Positions 12,970 through 27,103 are shown, numbered from the stretch's first letter. The stretch is DNA of 64,000 nucleotides from Xiphias gladius (GCF_016859285.1 NC_053418.1:18687329-18751328), one strand, 5' to 3'. Translations and numbers: made by a program. The notes: generated by a model not told the origin, from the sequence alone.

Positions 12970-15560
12970 GGTGCCCGTGCAGCAGCCAGCCAGCCTGAGC
13001 ACAGCCCGTATAGTGGAGGGATGTCACTGTTGGGCTGCTGCAGCTCGGGAGTACTTCCACTGATGATCAGTTTAGAGCGCCAGGAGGGAGACGCACAGTG
13101 TGATGATGAAGGGGGTGTTAGCCTCTCAACGAGCCTTGCAGAATGCCTATGCAGGCAACACTGTCAATTCTGTCACACGCCGTGCGGCACGCTTGATGGA
13201 TGGCAAGAAATATTGAAGATTTATCTCGTCTGTGTGGTGAAGCTGGAGCACATGCAGTAACTTATGCAAGATTTCCGAAAAATGCTCGGTAAATGCTCCG
13301 CTTGGCCACTGTCGGTCTTCGTGCCCCTGCTCTGTCCACTATGTTTAACCAGGGTTCAGGCAAAAACTTTCTCATTAATTTCTCTATTCAAATGAAGGAC
13401 GAAGGGTGGACCGCGCCTCCCTCTGGCCGACCATGTCACTTGATTGGGTGATCTGTATGCTGGTGATTGCATAACAACCCCACAGTGGCTGGTAGAGATG
13501 TTTATGTTATAATTGTGGGTTCCCTGTCATCCCATCTGAGTGTATCTTTTCATAGATAGATATGTGTTGGTGGTGCATGGTGATTTACGGCCTCTAGATC
13601 CACTCTTTCGAAGCACTGACTTTGGTAAATCTAGAGCTGACAGTGAGTCTGGAATCATAGAGGTTTTAAAGACTTGTTGTCTTTTGTGTCCTGTGGCTGT
13701 TTCTACACTGTAGCCATGTCTGGATATGTTCTACCCATCAAATAGGTCAGGCTTCAGCGAATGTTATCACCCACATGCAGCAGCGAGCAGGCAGCGCTGA
13801 GCAGCCTCCTCTCTTTTTAGTTGCTTTGCTGCTACAATGTTATTATGTATAATAACTCATTACATCTTCCCCTCTGGCCCTTGTTTCAGCGCTGGCCTGT
13901 TTCATCCCCCTGGTTAACTCTGTACCCACATTCACATTAACAAACACACAGAGACAATAATTACGAGAGTGAATACCTCTCTCCATCTAATGCTCTGTAG
14001 CACACATGTAAACACACACACAAGAGGTCACAGCATGACCTCATTTACCTTGAGGAAACAATTTACATAAGGGAAGGGAGGTTGTAATTGGAAGGATATC
14101 ATCCAAATACACAGTTAGAAGGGAGTGGGGGTCCAAGGCCTTGGCATCGCTGTAGGAGTGATGATGAAGGTGTGAGTGGCTGTGATAATGCCTACTGCCA
14201 CAAGCTCCTGGCCTTGAACATCTAACAATGAGAAAATTACAATCAGCCTTCAGTGGTATCATGATCATTTATAGCAACAGAGACTTCCATAGAAGACAGC
14301 TTCATGTAACTACTTTAATTTTTTTTTTTTTCCTGATGTTATGATACATCTATGAGTAATATGACTGTATATAAAACATGGGATGAGTAGCCAGTAACAA
14401 ATTTAGTTTGATATCCCATTCATCCTACACAATAAATCACTTTAATTACAACCAGGAGGGCACTGGCAGCAACACAGTGAACTTAACTGAACCCATCTTT
14501 CAGTTAAGTAGATGGAGATGTGAGCATGTGAGCCAGGCAGTTCCTTTCAGCTGCCATCGGCTTTTCTATTGGGCTAGCATGGACAACTGATGAGTCTGCA
14601 CTGAGCAGGCCTTTTCTCTTAATGATGCTGGTCTTGTTGATAAGAGACTAATCCACAGTGTGTGTGGCTGTGCACGCACATACCTTCAAACAGCCACACG
14701 TAGACCCCCCAGAAACATGTCCTTTCCCTGGGTGTAACTGCATGTAGTTCAGTGCCGCTACTTGAGCATCTTGACTCACACTGTGTGATACCGGCCAGAG
14801 AGCAGCTAAATGAAGTGATTAAGATTAGTTTAAATGCTTTACTGAAACAGCCATAGAATAGTTGTTGAGTTAACGTCTTGAATTTGCTTTTTTTTTACCT
14901 TGAAATGTTTCAGGTGAGTCTAAGATTCAAACCAATGGCTTTTACCTTCACCTTGAATAAACACTTCTATAATCCTTATAGAGCAGGGAAGAGCAGAATT
15001 TGAATCCCATTCCAGCAATATGCATTTATAATCTGTACATCACCCGACCACATTCAGCTGCTTTTAAAGCTCTGCTAGTTTAATATTATCTGTCAAGAAG
15101 GACCACTCAAGAAGGGCTCGATCTCGGTACTTCATTGACACATGCATTAGACCCTGAATAAATCAAATCTTGAAACTATTTCTGAAATATCAAGATTATG
15201 TATCAATATTAGGCTAATTCTAGTGAAATGGACTGACAAATACAATATTTCATGGCACCAAGTGAAATCCAAGGTGTGGAGAAAGAAGATTATTTAACAT
15301 TGACATTAGTTAACATTATCTGAGAAAATCAGAGCAAAGTGATGTAGGTGAAGTGAAGAATAAGAAATAACTTACGTCACCAGTACATTGCAAAACTTTT
15401 GTTTGTTTTTTCATCTGTTTGTTTGTTTAGCCTTGTTAGTGACTTAATGCATCTACGTGTATTTTTAGTTCTATTGCCTAAAGAATTGCAGTTATGTAGA
15501 CTGCTCTTCCACATTCTCAGACTTTGAGTAAAACTAATGTTCACACTCCGAGGTCCGACA
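12970..15560. other. mctp1-fam81b intergenic region
   Basis: This holds the mctp1 5'UTR and promoter side (12970-13450, relatively G+C-rich with several CpGs) and then about 2 kb of A/T-rich DNA leading to fam81b, which is divergent from mctp1. Open frames are short and unsupported. No further gene, RNA or clear transposon was recognised. Confidence 0.55.
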
Positions 15561-15580
15561 TTCTGGTTTGCTGACTTAAG

Positions 15581-15740
15581 TTGCTTCAGCACACATACAA
15601 TGCATCATTCTCGCATGACTGTTGGACAAATTCACACTGGCAGGCAGGCACGCCCCACTCAAGGAGACCACAGTTACCAAGTGATGTGACAACACAAACA
15701 CATGAACTGAAGAGCCGACTGAAGAAAACCACACACTCCT
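15581..15740 (+). other. fam81b: fam81b 5'UTR exon (3' boundary visible)
   Basis: A good donor (CTCCT|GTGAGTATT) closes a candidate exon at 15740, about 240 bp before the acceptor of the first coding exon at 15979. In the frame that continues into fam81b there is a stop in this exon and no ATG after it, so it is read as untranslated leader. Its 5' end is not defined by the sequence; the start given is only approximate. Confidence 0.5.
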
Positions 15741-15994
15741 GTGAGTATTCTGTAAAGAAAATAAGAAAATGATTGCTTAATATATTGTTCTTAATAAAAA
15801 GGAACCTATTATGTGTCATTATATGGGTCTCGTTACACTTGGAGAAGACTGTAAAACTTTCTATTGATTTCAGTCATAAAAAAACATTTTACAAAGCAGT
15901 AAGGTTGAATTGGAAACACATTTGAGTAATCATTATTGTAGCTCTCACCATATGTAATGTTTTTTTTTTTCTTTTTAGAAAAGAAGAATGCCAT

Positions 15995-18900
15995 ATGAGT
16001 AAAAATGTTAGAGCCCTGTCAGAATCACAGCAGGTAACTTCTCTTACTTAATTACTTAATTTTATATTTTATGCATTCCAACCATCAAAACTCTTACAGT
16101 ATAGATTGTATCGCAGGAAACATTTTTCACCTTACTTTGTTCCACTGGGTCACTAATTAAATTCTAAAACCAGTCAGAAAGGTAGATAAGCTCTACTTCC
16201 CCCTGCCAATGGGATGAAGGTAAGGTTGGGATCCACCAGCAGCCTTTCTAACATTGCTGTGAATCACATTGATCAAATGAATCCTTAATCAACAGTAGCA
16301 TCAGGCAGGGTGACGCAGCATGCCTAGTGATGTGAAGTCACTGAGAGATCTGGTTTGAGGATGACCTGAGGGTATGAAAACCAATGCACATCATCTTATT
16401 CCGTCTTCATTATTCTTCTGGATAGATGACTGTTTCACTAAATCAAGCTGTAGAGTTTTTTTGTTTTTCCTTTGCCCCAGTGCTAGATAATGTCAACTTG
16501 ACTGTGCATGATTTGCAACACATATCCCTCAATTACCAAAAACAACTTTAAAAAAATTCTAAAATTTTATGACTCGAAGCTTGGTTTTCTGTTTACCTCC
16601 TGACTAAGGCCTGATGTCTCGGAGGGTCGTCTGAGCAGTCAGGAGAGGACACTGGCTGTGCTGCTGGAACAGGCTTTCAGGATCAAAGAGGAGGTGGCAT
16701 TAGGCCTGCAGTCCACCAAAGGCGCCGTCCAGTTCGAGGCACATTCTCGCAAGCTGCTGGAGAGTCACATACTGACCATAACACACATTGTGAAGCAGCT
16801 TAGCATGGACATACAGGTATACAAGTGGGTGCATGGTGGAGGTTAGTGGATAGAGCTTCATTAGTGAATACTAAATGGGCCATTAACATGATTAGAGACT
16901 GTCATTATCTGAAATGTTATGTGAATGCCTAAGAGGTCATTCATTCTGCACATGAGAAAGTAGTAAAATAAGCTGAGAAGTGAAAACTTGTTAAATCAAA
17001 TGAAAGTGACATCACAGAGTCACTGTTTGCTCTCATGATAAGCCAGGGGAACCGTCACATGCGAATGGACAGTCCTGTGGAGCGATCACTCATGCGAAGA
17101 TGGTGATGAAATTTCTGACAATTGAAGTTATCTTTCTTAGCAAGGGACATAAAATAGTTTATCCGCAATGGTTATTTTGAAATCATTATCAATTATCATC
17201 CATAGTTGTCTGCCAGGTCCAAACAAATGCTTTTATAATCGTACTAAATTTTTTTTTTTTTAATATATTTTCTCATCTGTATTTTTTTTTAATGTAATGC
17301 TGTGAAAATTTTGCTACCCATTCTTTTAGAATAAAATAGATATTATATATCAAATATGCTGTCTTTGTTCTGAACAGGCTCTAGAGAGACAGATCACCCA
17401 GCGGGACTCTGTTGCCTCTGGAACCACACTAGCTGTTCAAAGCTTAGACCAGAAAAACATGGCTGGCATTGGAGACCTGAGAAGAAGAGTAGTCAGGTAT
17501 GCACATAAGTCCTGGGTCAAGCATTTTCTGCAAGCACTGAGGTACAAACTTCATAGTGTGTGTTTAAAACACAAAAGTGAAACGAGTTCCAAGTGATTAA
17601 AACTGTCCTCCAAAGCATTATTTACAGGAATCGTTCAATAATTCAGACCCAGGTCTGCTGCGCAGAGTGATGTGACTGATTAAATCTCTTTGCAGATATC
17701 CCACTTGTTTTCCTCTCCCTCTAATGAAGTAAAATTGTATAGTCTGCATCCTGTCTGGCAGCTCTTGACAGTCTCACAACTTCCAATCCGTCTTGTCATT
17801 GCCTCTGAAACCCCTCACATACACACACACACACGGACCAATTAATTATTTCGTTCTCACCAGAGTGATGTTTCTAGGTTTGATCACACTCTGATTAGCA
17901 CTTTCTCATTATTTTGTGTCTGTGCAGATTACCCTGATTAGACTGGATTGCTGAAGAGAGTCTGTCATCTTAGTACTCTGCTTAACAGGACTTGCATTGG
18001 GATTGGTGTTTTTGTTTTGTATCTATCTAGGCTGAATTCTTTTGAAAATCCCTGATAATCATCGGTCGCTACATCAGCGATAATGTGGTTTCTCATCTGA
18101 CAGTGGATCAAACATATAGTGTTATTTTGTGAACTTCTTGTTTCACAGCAGGTCTTGCCTCTGGTGAGAGGGGATATTGCCTATTACTCAACAGACTGCT
18201 GATTTATGGTCCAATAGAGGCTATAGAAAAACCTCACCTAGTCAGTCTTATGACCTCTTGTACATTAGTCATAAATAATCAAGGTAGCTAAGGGCTAGTG
18301 GTTTTAGATAAACTGTACTGTTCTGTGAAGCCCTTTATGGAAGCGTTGTAGTGGTCTACAGGGAAATACCACACATTTCACCCTGCACATTTCAATAATT
18401 ACTTGCTGGATTATGTTGTTGAGCTTACATTGTATTTTATCACAAATATTATATTAACATGTGCACACAATAAGCCCGATAGAGAAAGGGAGAGATAGTC
18501 TTTGCTGTCATACTGATGACATCTTAACGCAAGCATAGGAAGGAAGAGAGACATACTGCAATGTTGATAAAAGGGGCAGCACGGTTCATTTTTATCACAC
18601 AAACTGAAACACTGCTTAGGATTCAGCAAATCCGTCTTTTGGCTTCCATCAGCTTGCCTTGGAAAGTATTGATAAGGTCAGCTCTCTGAGTTTTTTTTCC
18701 TTCTCGCTGCCTGGTTGTCTACCATCTTAACTGTGGGTGCTACAGTACAGAGCTTCCTCCCAACCTTCGTCACATCTCACTGTCTTCACACTTTTCCCTA
18801 ACTCCCTCCCACACCACAATTCTCATTGAGTAGTGTCTCACCATCCCTTTGTGCTTCCCCACCTATTATCTCAGGTGTGATTCCAGCATTGCCAAGCTGA

Positions 18901-21900
18901 GCGCTGCTGTGAGCTACGGGGAGCGGAAGATGATTAGACTGCAGCAGGAGGTGGCAGAGCTCAGGTCAGCTGTGGGTGTAAGGCTCAAAGAGATGGAAGT
19001 CAAGGTGAGAGATGGTGCATTAGTGCTGAAAAAGAGTTTGGCAGAACAGACATAAGGCAGCAGTTTAGCTGAAGTCAACACTATGTACAGCAGCTAAGAA
19101 CCAATGCCAAGAAGTAAATTTTCATAAGCCTTTAAAAGAAAATATCTCAACAACCATTCAATCAATTGCTATCAAATTTTGTTTAGACATTCAGGGTCCC
19201 CAGAAGATGAACCCAATCATTTTGGTGATCCCCGACTTTTCCTCTACTGCCACCAGCAGGTTGACATTTTCGTTTTTTAGTGACATGTCTCAACCACTAT
19301 TGGACGGATTGCCCTGAAATTTGGTACAGACAATTATTGTTCCAAGGAATTCACAGTTCATTTAAGTGCTGCTTGCATCTGACAATGTACGCAGGGAATG
19401 TATTTTGTTGTTTATCCTAGAAAGGGTCACTGGCTGTTTGGCAGTCGATTTGGCGCTTACTGCTGCTAACCGAGAATACCCTAAATAAGTAAACTCAGAG
19501 GCTCAACCACAACCACAGACCCTGAAAGACGGAAATGAGATGTGAAATTAGGTAACTCCATAAATAGCTTTTACTGCCCTTTGTGTCCAGTTTTCTTTGC
19601 AAGATCAATATTATAAAAACACTAAAACTCTGGATTAGGACACATACGCATGCCCCATGTTATAATGCTCTCCATCACTTTACTAAATCTCAAACTGACC
19701 ACAACTGCCCTCAACAACCACACACATACTGGTTTAGCCTGTACTCAGTTCTGTTGGTGGCAAAAGGTGGTAAATTATGTGATGGCAGCACATTAGTTGT
19801 GGAGCAGTGGTAAAGCATGTACCATAAGGAATATTGAAAATGCAGAGAGAGTGGGTCACAGCTGTTTGTCCTGGTCCTGACTGGCCCCAGAGTGGTGCGG
19901 TAGCTTGATCGGCTCGACTCAGCAGAAACCACAAAGGGTAAAGGTCGGTTCATGGAGCCGGCACCACAAGAAAGTCCAACATCTCATAAGAGCATTTTTG
20001 TGTGTGTTTTTCTAACACCAGCTTCATCGTGACCTTGGAAGACTGGAGGGCTCACTGACAGAGGATTCCCCAAACCAAAGAAGCTCCATGTCTGATCTGG
20101 ATAGAAAAGTTAAACTACTAGAAAACATGTAAGTCATTAACTAAAGATTAAACACTACTTTTTGTAATATTAAGGCATGTATTAGTATTATTTTGCAGTT
20201 ACTTTTGCTTTCTTCCTTCTCTTTTTATGGAGTAACCTCGGTGCAAAGACTGTTTCTGTACATCAGCAACAACATGATGAGCAGTGGTTAAGAGTAAAAA
20301 AATAGTGAAGACAGCAAAAATAGCTCAAAACCAATACTAGGTAACAATCTTGTATTACAGTTTGTTACAGTGGTCAGAGCAACACATCTTATCTTGTAGT
20401 GCTAATGATAACAAAAATATCAAAACGTATCGCATTACCCGTTAAGGAATTACAGCCATTCTTATACATAGTCCCTCATTTTCAGAGGCTCAAAAGTAAT
20501 TGGACTAATGACCATAATTATAAATATAAGGAATATTTGTAATACTTGGATAAAAGTCCTTTGCAGTCAATGACTGCCTGAAGTCTGGGACCCATGGACA
20601 TCATCAAATGCTGAGTTTCCTCCCTTGAGACAATTTGCCAGGCCTTTTCTGCAGCTGACTTAAGTTGCTACCTGTTTTTGGGTCTTTCTGGCCTTAGTTT
20701 TGTCTTCAGGAAGTGAAAAGCAGTTTCAACTGGGTTGAAGTCAGGTGACTGACTTGTCCATTGAAGAATATTCCAGTTCTTTGCCTCGATATGCCTACCT
20801 CCTTGAGAGTGGTCTTGACCTGGCTAGATGTTATGAAGGGTTTTTCCTCACCAAGGAAAGAATTCTGCAATCATTACAATTTAACTTGTCTTTCGTGGTC
20901 TTTCAGGCCTTTTGATGTTGCTGAGCTCAACAGTTCGTTCCTTCTTTTTAAAAATGTACGAAATTGTTGATTTGGCCACTCCTAAGGTTTGTGCTATCTG
21001 TCTGATAGGTTTGTTTGTTTTTTCACCTCTTTTGAGAGCATATTGAGAGTTCCCATGAACAGCTACGAAATGTAAATTCAACACTTGGAATCAACTCCAG
21101 ACCTTTTGTCTGCTTAATATGTCATGAAATAATGAGGGAACAGGCAACAACTGGCCAAGAAACTGATCAATTGCCAACTATCCAATTACTTTTGAGCCTC
21201 CGAAATGAGGGAGTATGTATAAAAATGGTTGTGATTCCTAAAGGGTAAATGTAATATTTTTATTAAACCCCTGGAATTAAAGCTGAACGTCTAAACTTCA
21301 ATTACATCTTGATGACTTTGTTAAAATCTATCTTGGTGGTGTACAGAGACCAATCAACAAAAAACTGTGTCACCATCCAAATATTTATGGATCTAACTCC
21401 TATGTATTCAGTGTGCTCTTTGTGACTGGGGACTATGGCCATTGTCTTGGGTAACTTGCCTTTTAGCAAGGCACCTCAAGTGACTGATTCTTTAAGTTGC
21501 CCTTTTCATTCTGTCCAGACCTACATAATGAAGAAAAATCTGTGTTACTAATTTGCTTTTCAAATAATATCCCAGCGGGCTGCTCCAAGCTGGTCATTCT
21601 AGAGCCATGGTAAAATAATGATGCCAGAGACACCCCAAGGCTGTCAGTTTAGTTTTTTACCAACCCAACTGAAAAATAATCTCAATTGAAAGCAAATATT
21701 CAAAACTATGCAAGCGCATAGTTTTGCCATAGGGGAAAACCGACACAGTGACATGAATGATGAATATGCCCTATTTAGTGATTGTGTAGATTTGTAATAG
21801 AAACCAGGTCACTGATCATGTTCAAACCAAAAGACCAATAGATAAAAATAGATGAAACAGCAGACGAAAAGCAACACTCAACCACAACATATACCTACCT

Positions 21901-24900
21901 ATACTAGATACAGGTATATGTAACATATATCTATCCACCTATCTACTGTAGATTTGACCATTGATTTACCATGCGGAAATATATCAAACCTTGTCAGCTA
22001 TGTTGCCTAACCAGTCGTTCACTCTCTCTCAAGCTAACCTGTTTTGTCTGTATAGCCAAGTCATTTCACAAAGTAGACACAGCTGATTTCAGAAGGCCCC
22101 TTTATTAACTTTCATTGCACCTCCGTAGATTTTGATCCTCAATATCTGGTTGGCTCTTTTTTTTTTTTACCATCAAAGTCAAAGGGCTCTGTTTTTGTGA
22201 ACCCTGCTGCAAAGATTGCTGTACATTGTGTCCTACCTGGCGGCATCTATTGTTTTTCTAACCCAGTTTAGATGAGCTGAGATGGAAACAAGACTAGGTC
22301 AAAACGTAGTATTTGGTTGGACTGCCCTTTATCTGTTTGCTTCTCTCCTACTGCCTGTGCTGTAATTTAATACAGCCAAATTCCCAGTAAAGCTCATTTA
22401 CATGTTTTACTTTGTCTGTTGTCAGACAACCGAACAAGTATGAAATATGGACTGAAATCCTGATTTTATAACTGCGACATCGCCTGACAAAATCACCATA
22501 CACTAAGTTAAAGACAATGGCTGTGCAGTAATTTCAGCTATATTTACTTTAAAATGATCAGAGAGAAAGTTAGAAGCTCATTTGCATCTGTGTCAGCTGC
22601 CGTGCAGTCAATTACTCACTCACTCACTCACGGACATTCATGTTTATAGGGCTGGCCCTGTCGTAGCTGTCCAGCCAAAAAAATATAGGCTACCCGGTGT
22701 GTAGGGGGCATGCCAACGTCTAACGTCCATAATAGTGCGCAATTTTATTTGTCTACCACTGTAAAGGCCTTTTGGAAAGGCTACTAACTGCTGTGGAGCT
22801 GGTAAGAATCACTCATTCATCTTTATTCTGTCTGGCCGACAGTGATGTAAGCCTGCTTAATAAGATACACCTTTTTTGTCTGCGTGATCATATGTGAGCT
22901 GGTTGAAAAGTTTACGCTACAATAAACGTGGAAAGACAAAAAAAACGTGTATAAAGGAGTTTGTCTGATTTTTAGAGGGAGTAACATGGGAGTGCCTTCA
23001 CCAAATAAAGTGACCAAGAAATCGGTTACGACTGAGCTCTCGACCTGCTCTGCACGTGACCAGCGTGACTTGCCTCATTGGTCATCTCAAGATGCTTTTA
23101 CATCAAAGGGATTAGAGGAAAGAAGGTCAACTGAATTGAACTGCTGTGTTTTATATGTATTTAGTTGAACACGTATTTAGTATTACACTTAAAAGAGAAT
23201 TTCTGATGAGATACTGGCTATTGTGTCCTATAGCACAATATTTCCCGCCCGGTATTTCACCCAGCTAGTCAAAGGTTCCATCTGAGACATTTTAACACTG
23301 ACATTTTAACCCAGAGGTTTATGCGTGAGCTACATATAAGTATATAAACAGCAAACTCTTCCGATATTCAGAGCTGCAAACAGACAATAAGATTAACATC
23401 ACAGGGCTTTAAACAGTTTATTCTGCCACTTTTTTTCTTGTGTTTTTTTCTTACCACATTTTTGAGCTAATACTGATTTCAGCTATTTGGTCATATGGAT
23501 GCGAGTTGTTGTGTCTCTTTGCACATATACTGACAGCACCCAACCATAGTAAGAGTAAGTAACAGTATTCTGCCTGCTGAGTCTAGCACCAAGTCAAACC
23601 AGAAACAGTCGCACTGTTTCCAGGGAAATCTCAGCTCTAATTAACACTGCCTTTTAAGCAGTGTCATGCAGAGGAGCATAAAGCCTCTTTCTTTCAAACT
23701 AAATTGACAGATTATCAGTTACTGAGTTATGATTGACATTCTGTTTTCACACTACAGACATTTTACTTAGGGCAAGTATTTTATTGGACAAGGAAGCGCC
23801 AATTAATTATTGGTTGTGGAAACAAATTTTTCTTCGGAAAAAAGTAGGAGCTGTATATAACAGATCTAAATTTACAGTACTTCTAGCCATTAGATCCCCA
23901 GGTGTCCAGATATTAATCAGTCTATATGCATTGTTAAGTGGTTTATAATCTATTCTAATCTATTTAAGGTGTTGTTGGGCTCGAGTTTGAAAAAAGAAAC
24001 CAAAAAAATACAACCTGCAACTTTACAGCTTTCATCCCTGATTTTCAAAAAGTAAAGTCCACTACATTTCTCTGCGTTCTATTCCTGGTGTCTTTGTAGG
24101 ATTTCAGGTGGGCTAAAGGAAGCCAAGGAGCAGACAGAATTGCTGAGAAATTGGACAGAACAACAGCTCAATCGCACTATCCAGACACATGCACAGAGCG
24201 GCCAGCACCTCTGCTCACAACTACATGACAAAATGGTACAGTATCTTTCCATTTGACCCACAGTTTATTCAGAATATTGTATATCTATGCATTTTCCTTT
24301 ACTGTTTTCATGTTTTTTGATGGCTCAACAATCAACTTGTCAGGATCCAAGAGAGACAACTGTTTTGTTTGTGGTGTTCAAATGTACAGGGTTCAGTCAC
24401 ACTTTTTGAGCTGTGACTCATCAGAAAAAAGTTCTTAATTTTGAAAATGCTAATCATGTGGAACAGATGCTGAGAGAGCTGCAGACAGTCGACGGGAGGG
24501 AACATTTTTAAGCATCTATATATCATTATTAAATGAACTATGAGACCTGTTATATAATTCCATACTTACTAAAGATGCTATTGCTTCTTCTCCTTTCTAA
24601 AATTTTATTTCCAACATGCTTTTTTCTTTTATTTTACTGAAGTTGAAAAACATGTTGGAAACTTGTTTCCTTTTACCCTTTGCACAAATCTATTCCTTTT
24701 TTCCTGATGACCAGCACCCACCTCCTGTTTCATGCCAAGAAAAATAGAAAAATGCACTGTAGAGGCTGCAAGTCTTTGCCGTGAGGAACTTGCCGGCTAC
24801 AGTAAGATCTCAAAAGTAATATGGTTCTGAATTTATAAAGTTCAAATGTTAACAAGCAGTGCCTTAAAATCGGATTAAAATTAATGTTCAGTTCTTGTCG

Positions 24901-27103
24901 CATATACAGCGTGAGGATTAAAAATAACTATTGTGTAGTACTGTAACTTTGAAATCTTAGTCTTAATGTGTGTGTTTGTGTGTGTTCTGTGTTCAGACAG
25001 AGGTAGAGTCTAGATTAGCTGGACGGCTGCAGGGTCTGGAGGCCTGTGTGGAGCAGTTGGAGACCCAGCGGGACCAGGCTGACCGAAGTCAGACATATCA
25101 GCTGAAACGCTCTGAAACCAAACTCAGTAAAAGAATGACCTCAGTGGAGAACGGCTTTCATCAGAAGCTGCAGCTGCTCAAACAGGAATACCACAAAGGT
25201 GGGGGATCACTGTCGGTAACTTGTTGTCATCAGTGAGTAAACACACACATTCTACCTGTTCCTCACCTTATAAGTCAAGGAAAAAATGCACATGCAAAAC
25301 ATACTTCACAAAAGAGTCAGAACCAGAGAGACAGACAGAGGGAGAGACTGTTCATAATAACGCATAAATTGACTGACCTGACTAATATGTGTTTTTTTTC
25401 TTTTCCCCACAAATGAGATGCTCAATATCCCAGTTAATCACAATGGTCAATGACTTGGTGATGACATCCTAAATTAAGCATGAGAAGTGTGCTATATTTG
25501 AACTATGTTGACAGTAAGAGCAGCTCAGCTTATATACATATATATACACACAACCTAATTCAGAACCTTTCCAGCTCATGTCATGTGCTTTTTAATCAAA
25601 TAGTTACATTTGTATACATTTTATTATTTATGCTGACAAGCAAAGTTTAAAGTGGTTTGTTTATTTCTCGTATCTTAGGCATCTGCAACTACTTTAATTA
25701 TTATTTAAAGCAACAGAACCATGGAACCAGTCCAGTGATGTATTAAATGGCCTTAAAATCTCTTGACAGGCCATGATCGATTTTGTCAAGGAATACATGT
25801 ATTGATCCTTATGGCCAGCGGCAGACTCATGCCAATGTTATACTCCAAATAACTGTTACACTTTGCATAATTGTCTAAAAATATATGGTATTTTCAAGAT
25901 AGCAGACAAATCAAATATACAAGTACACCACATCAAAAGCTATTTGTACTGACATCAGGACCGATCAAAGACTTTCTATGGGACACATAAAACTACCAGC
26001 AACAACACACTAACTAGCATGGGCTCCCGATTTTAAATGCAGATGCAGCAAACTTTTTAACCAGAGGAAATTGCGTGGATGTGAGCTACAGCTGCTTCGT
26101 ACAGTTACCTCAAAACTAATAAGTCATAGGACAGGCAATCGGAAGACACAGCCACTCAGCAGCTCAACTCTGCATCAAGCTGCAGTCAACCATCCCCATC
26201 TCACCGCTGTGTCTGTTGGAAGTTCAATTACCAGGAGCCCTGGCACTAGATCTCAAAGCCCCCCCCCCTTTCTGTCAGTCTCTCTCAGACTCCGACTCTT
26301 ATTAAAGTGTAGACAAACAGAAAGGAGGCTAAGGCTCCCTCAGTAAATAAGAGCAGGGGTAAACTGCTCTATGAATCACTACTCAGCAACCAATCTCCCT
26401 GCTAGCGGGCTAGTGAGACAAGGGAGAAAAGCAATACATAACTGATGAGTGTCCTAAATCTTCGTGGCGAGACAGGCGAGGAGTCAGAAAGAGAAGGACA
26501 GATTTAATGTTCCCATCATTGTATAAAAAAAGCTTATCTCTCCACCTGACAGTTCACAAACACTGAATATTACTTCTTACATGCGACAATATTGAAAATA
26601 TCTTCATTTGAGGGAGTATGTTGTTAGCTACCCAATGATGTCATAATAACTGATAAGGACCACATCCAATTTTACCACCAAGATATGAGAGAGAGCATAA
26701 TACAGGCTAACATCATTAGACCAAATTAAACTAAATAGATATGTAACAGGTTAATAACAGCAAAGGTTACCACAACACAAAATGATACAAGGTTAGGGCC
26801 AAAACGGTGAACTATCACAAAGCTAATGTTGTAGATAGTTATGAGCACTGAACAGGCAGGCCAAAAGCCCAATATAACCTCAATCACAAGAAGCTCTCTG
26901 AGAATTGTTTTCAACTCAAGTGCATGATGTCTGGTGATCCGCTGTACACCCTGCCCCTCTTTTGGACAGGGTTCCTGTCTGTGCATGGTGCCATTGAGTC
27001 CCTGAGGCAGATAGGTGACATCAAGTCCCGTCTTGACAACGAGAAGCTGCAGAGGGACATCAGGCACATCTGCAGAAAGGTGGCAGAGCTCAGTGACTTG
27101 TGA
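15995..27103 (+). CDS. fam81b: FAM81B, coiled-coil protein, 8 coding exons, 352 aa
   Basis: Exons: 15995-16033, 16625-16816, 17378-17496, 18875-19004, 20022-20128, 24100-24235, 24997-25198, 26970-27103. Total 1059 nt with all phases agreeing. The segment LLEQAFRIKEEV, then RKLLESHI and IVKQLS, matches human FAM81B (LLEQAFRIKEDI, RKLLESHI, IVKKLS) more closely than FAM81A. GDLRRRVVRCDSSIAKLS and the C-terminal RKVAELSDL (human RKIVELQEV) also fit. The protein is nearly all predicted coiled coil with no membrane segment. FAM81B is poorly characterised; in mammals it is mainly expressed in testis and ciliated tissues. The start is the first in-frame ATG after an upstream stop. The exon 2 acceptor at 16624 is weak (purine-rich just upstream), but it is the only AG I found that keeps the frame. 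Introns carry a Tc1-like relic and an interspersed repeat. Confidence 0.9.
19135..19420. repeat. interspersed teleost repeat with two related sub-blocks
   Basis: Two imperfect copies of one module occur about 140 bp apart: 'ATCTCAACAACCATTCAAT...' near 19144 and 'GTCTCAACCACTATTGGAC...' near 19287. Each is followed by a TTTGGTACAGACA-like word. Between them lies GGTGATCCCCGACTTTTCC and CTGCCACCAGCAGGTTGAC. From memory this module is widespread in percomorph genomes. I do not know its superfamily and saw no coding capacity. It is inside a fam81b intron. Confidence 0.6.
20438..21245 (-). mobile_element. internally deleted Tc1/mariner-type DNA transposon with intact TIRs
   Basis: Imperfect terminal inverted repeats of about 66 bp lie at 20438-20504 and 21181-21245, each starting CCC and flanked by TA (20436-20437 and 21246-21247), the Tc1/mariner target duplication. 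On the minus strand the left part of the transposase survives: an N-terminal helix-turn-helix (RQIAQTLGVAKSTISYIF, then NIKRPERPRKTS, within 20881-21084), followed by a second helix-turn-helix-like stretch (NPFITSSQVKTTLKEVG). It then joins directly, near 20760, to the C-terminal WTSQSPDFNPVETAFHFLK. The central region with the two catalytic aspartates is missing, so the copy is non-autonomous. It sits in a fam81b intron. Confidence 0.85.

Noticed and set aside
26071-26346. 91-codon plus-strand ORF, Ser/Pro/Arg-rich
   Set aside because: No family recognised; lies in the last fam81b intron without plausible splice sites in phase.
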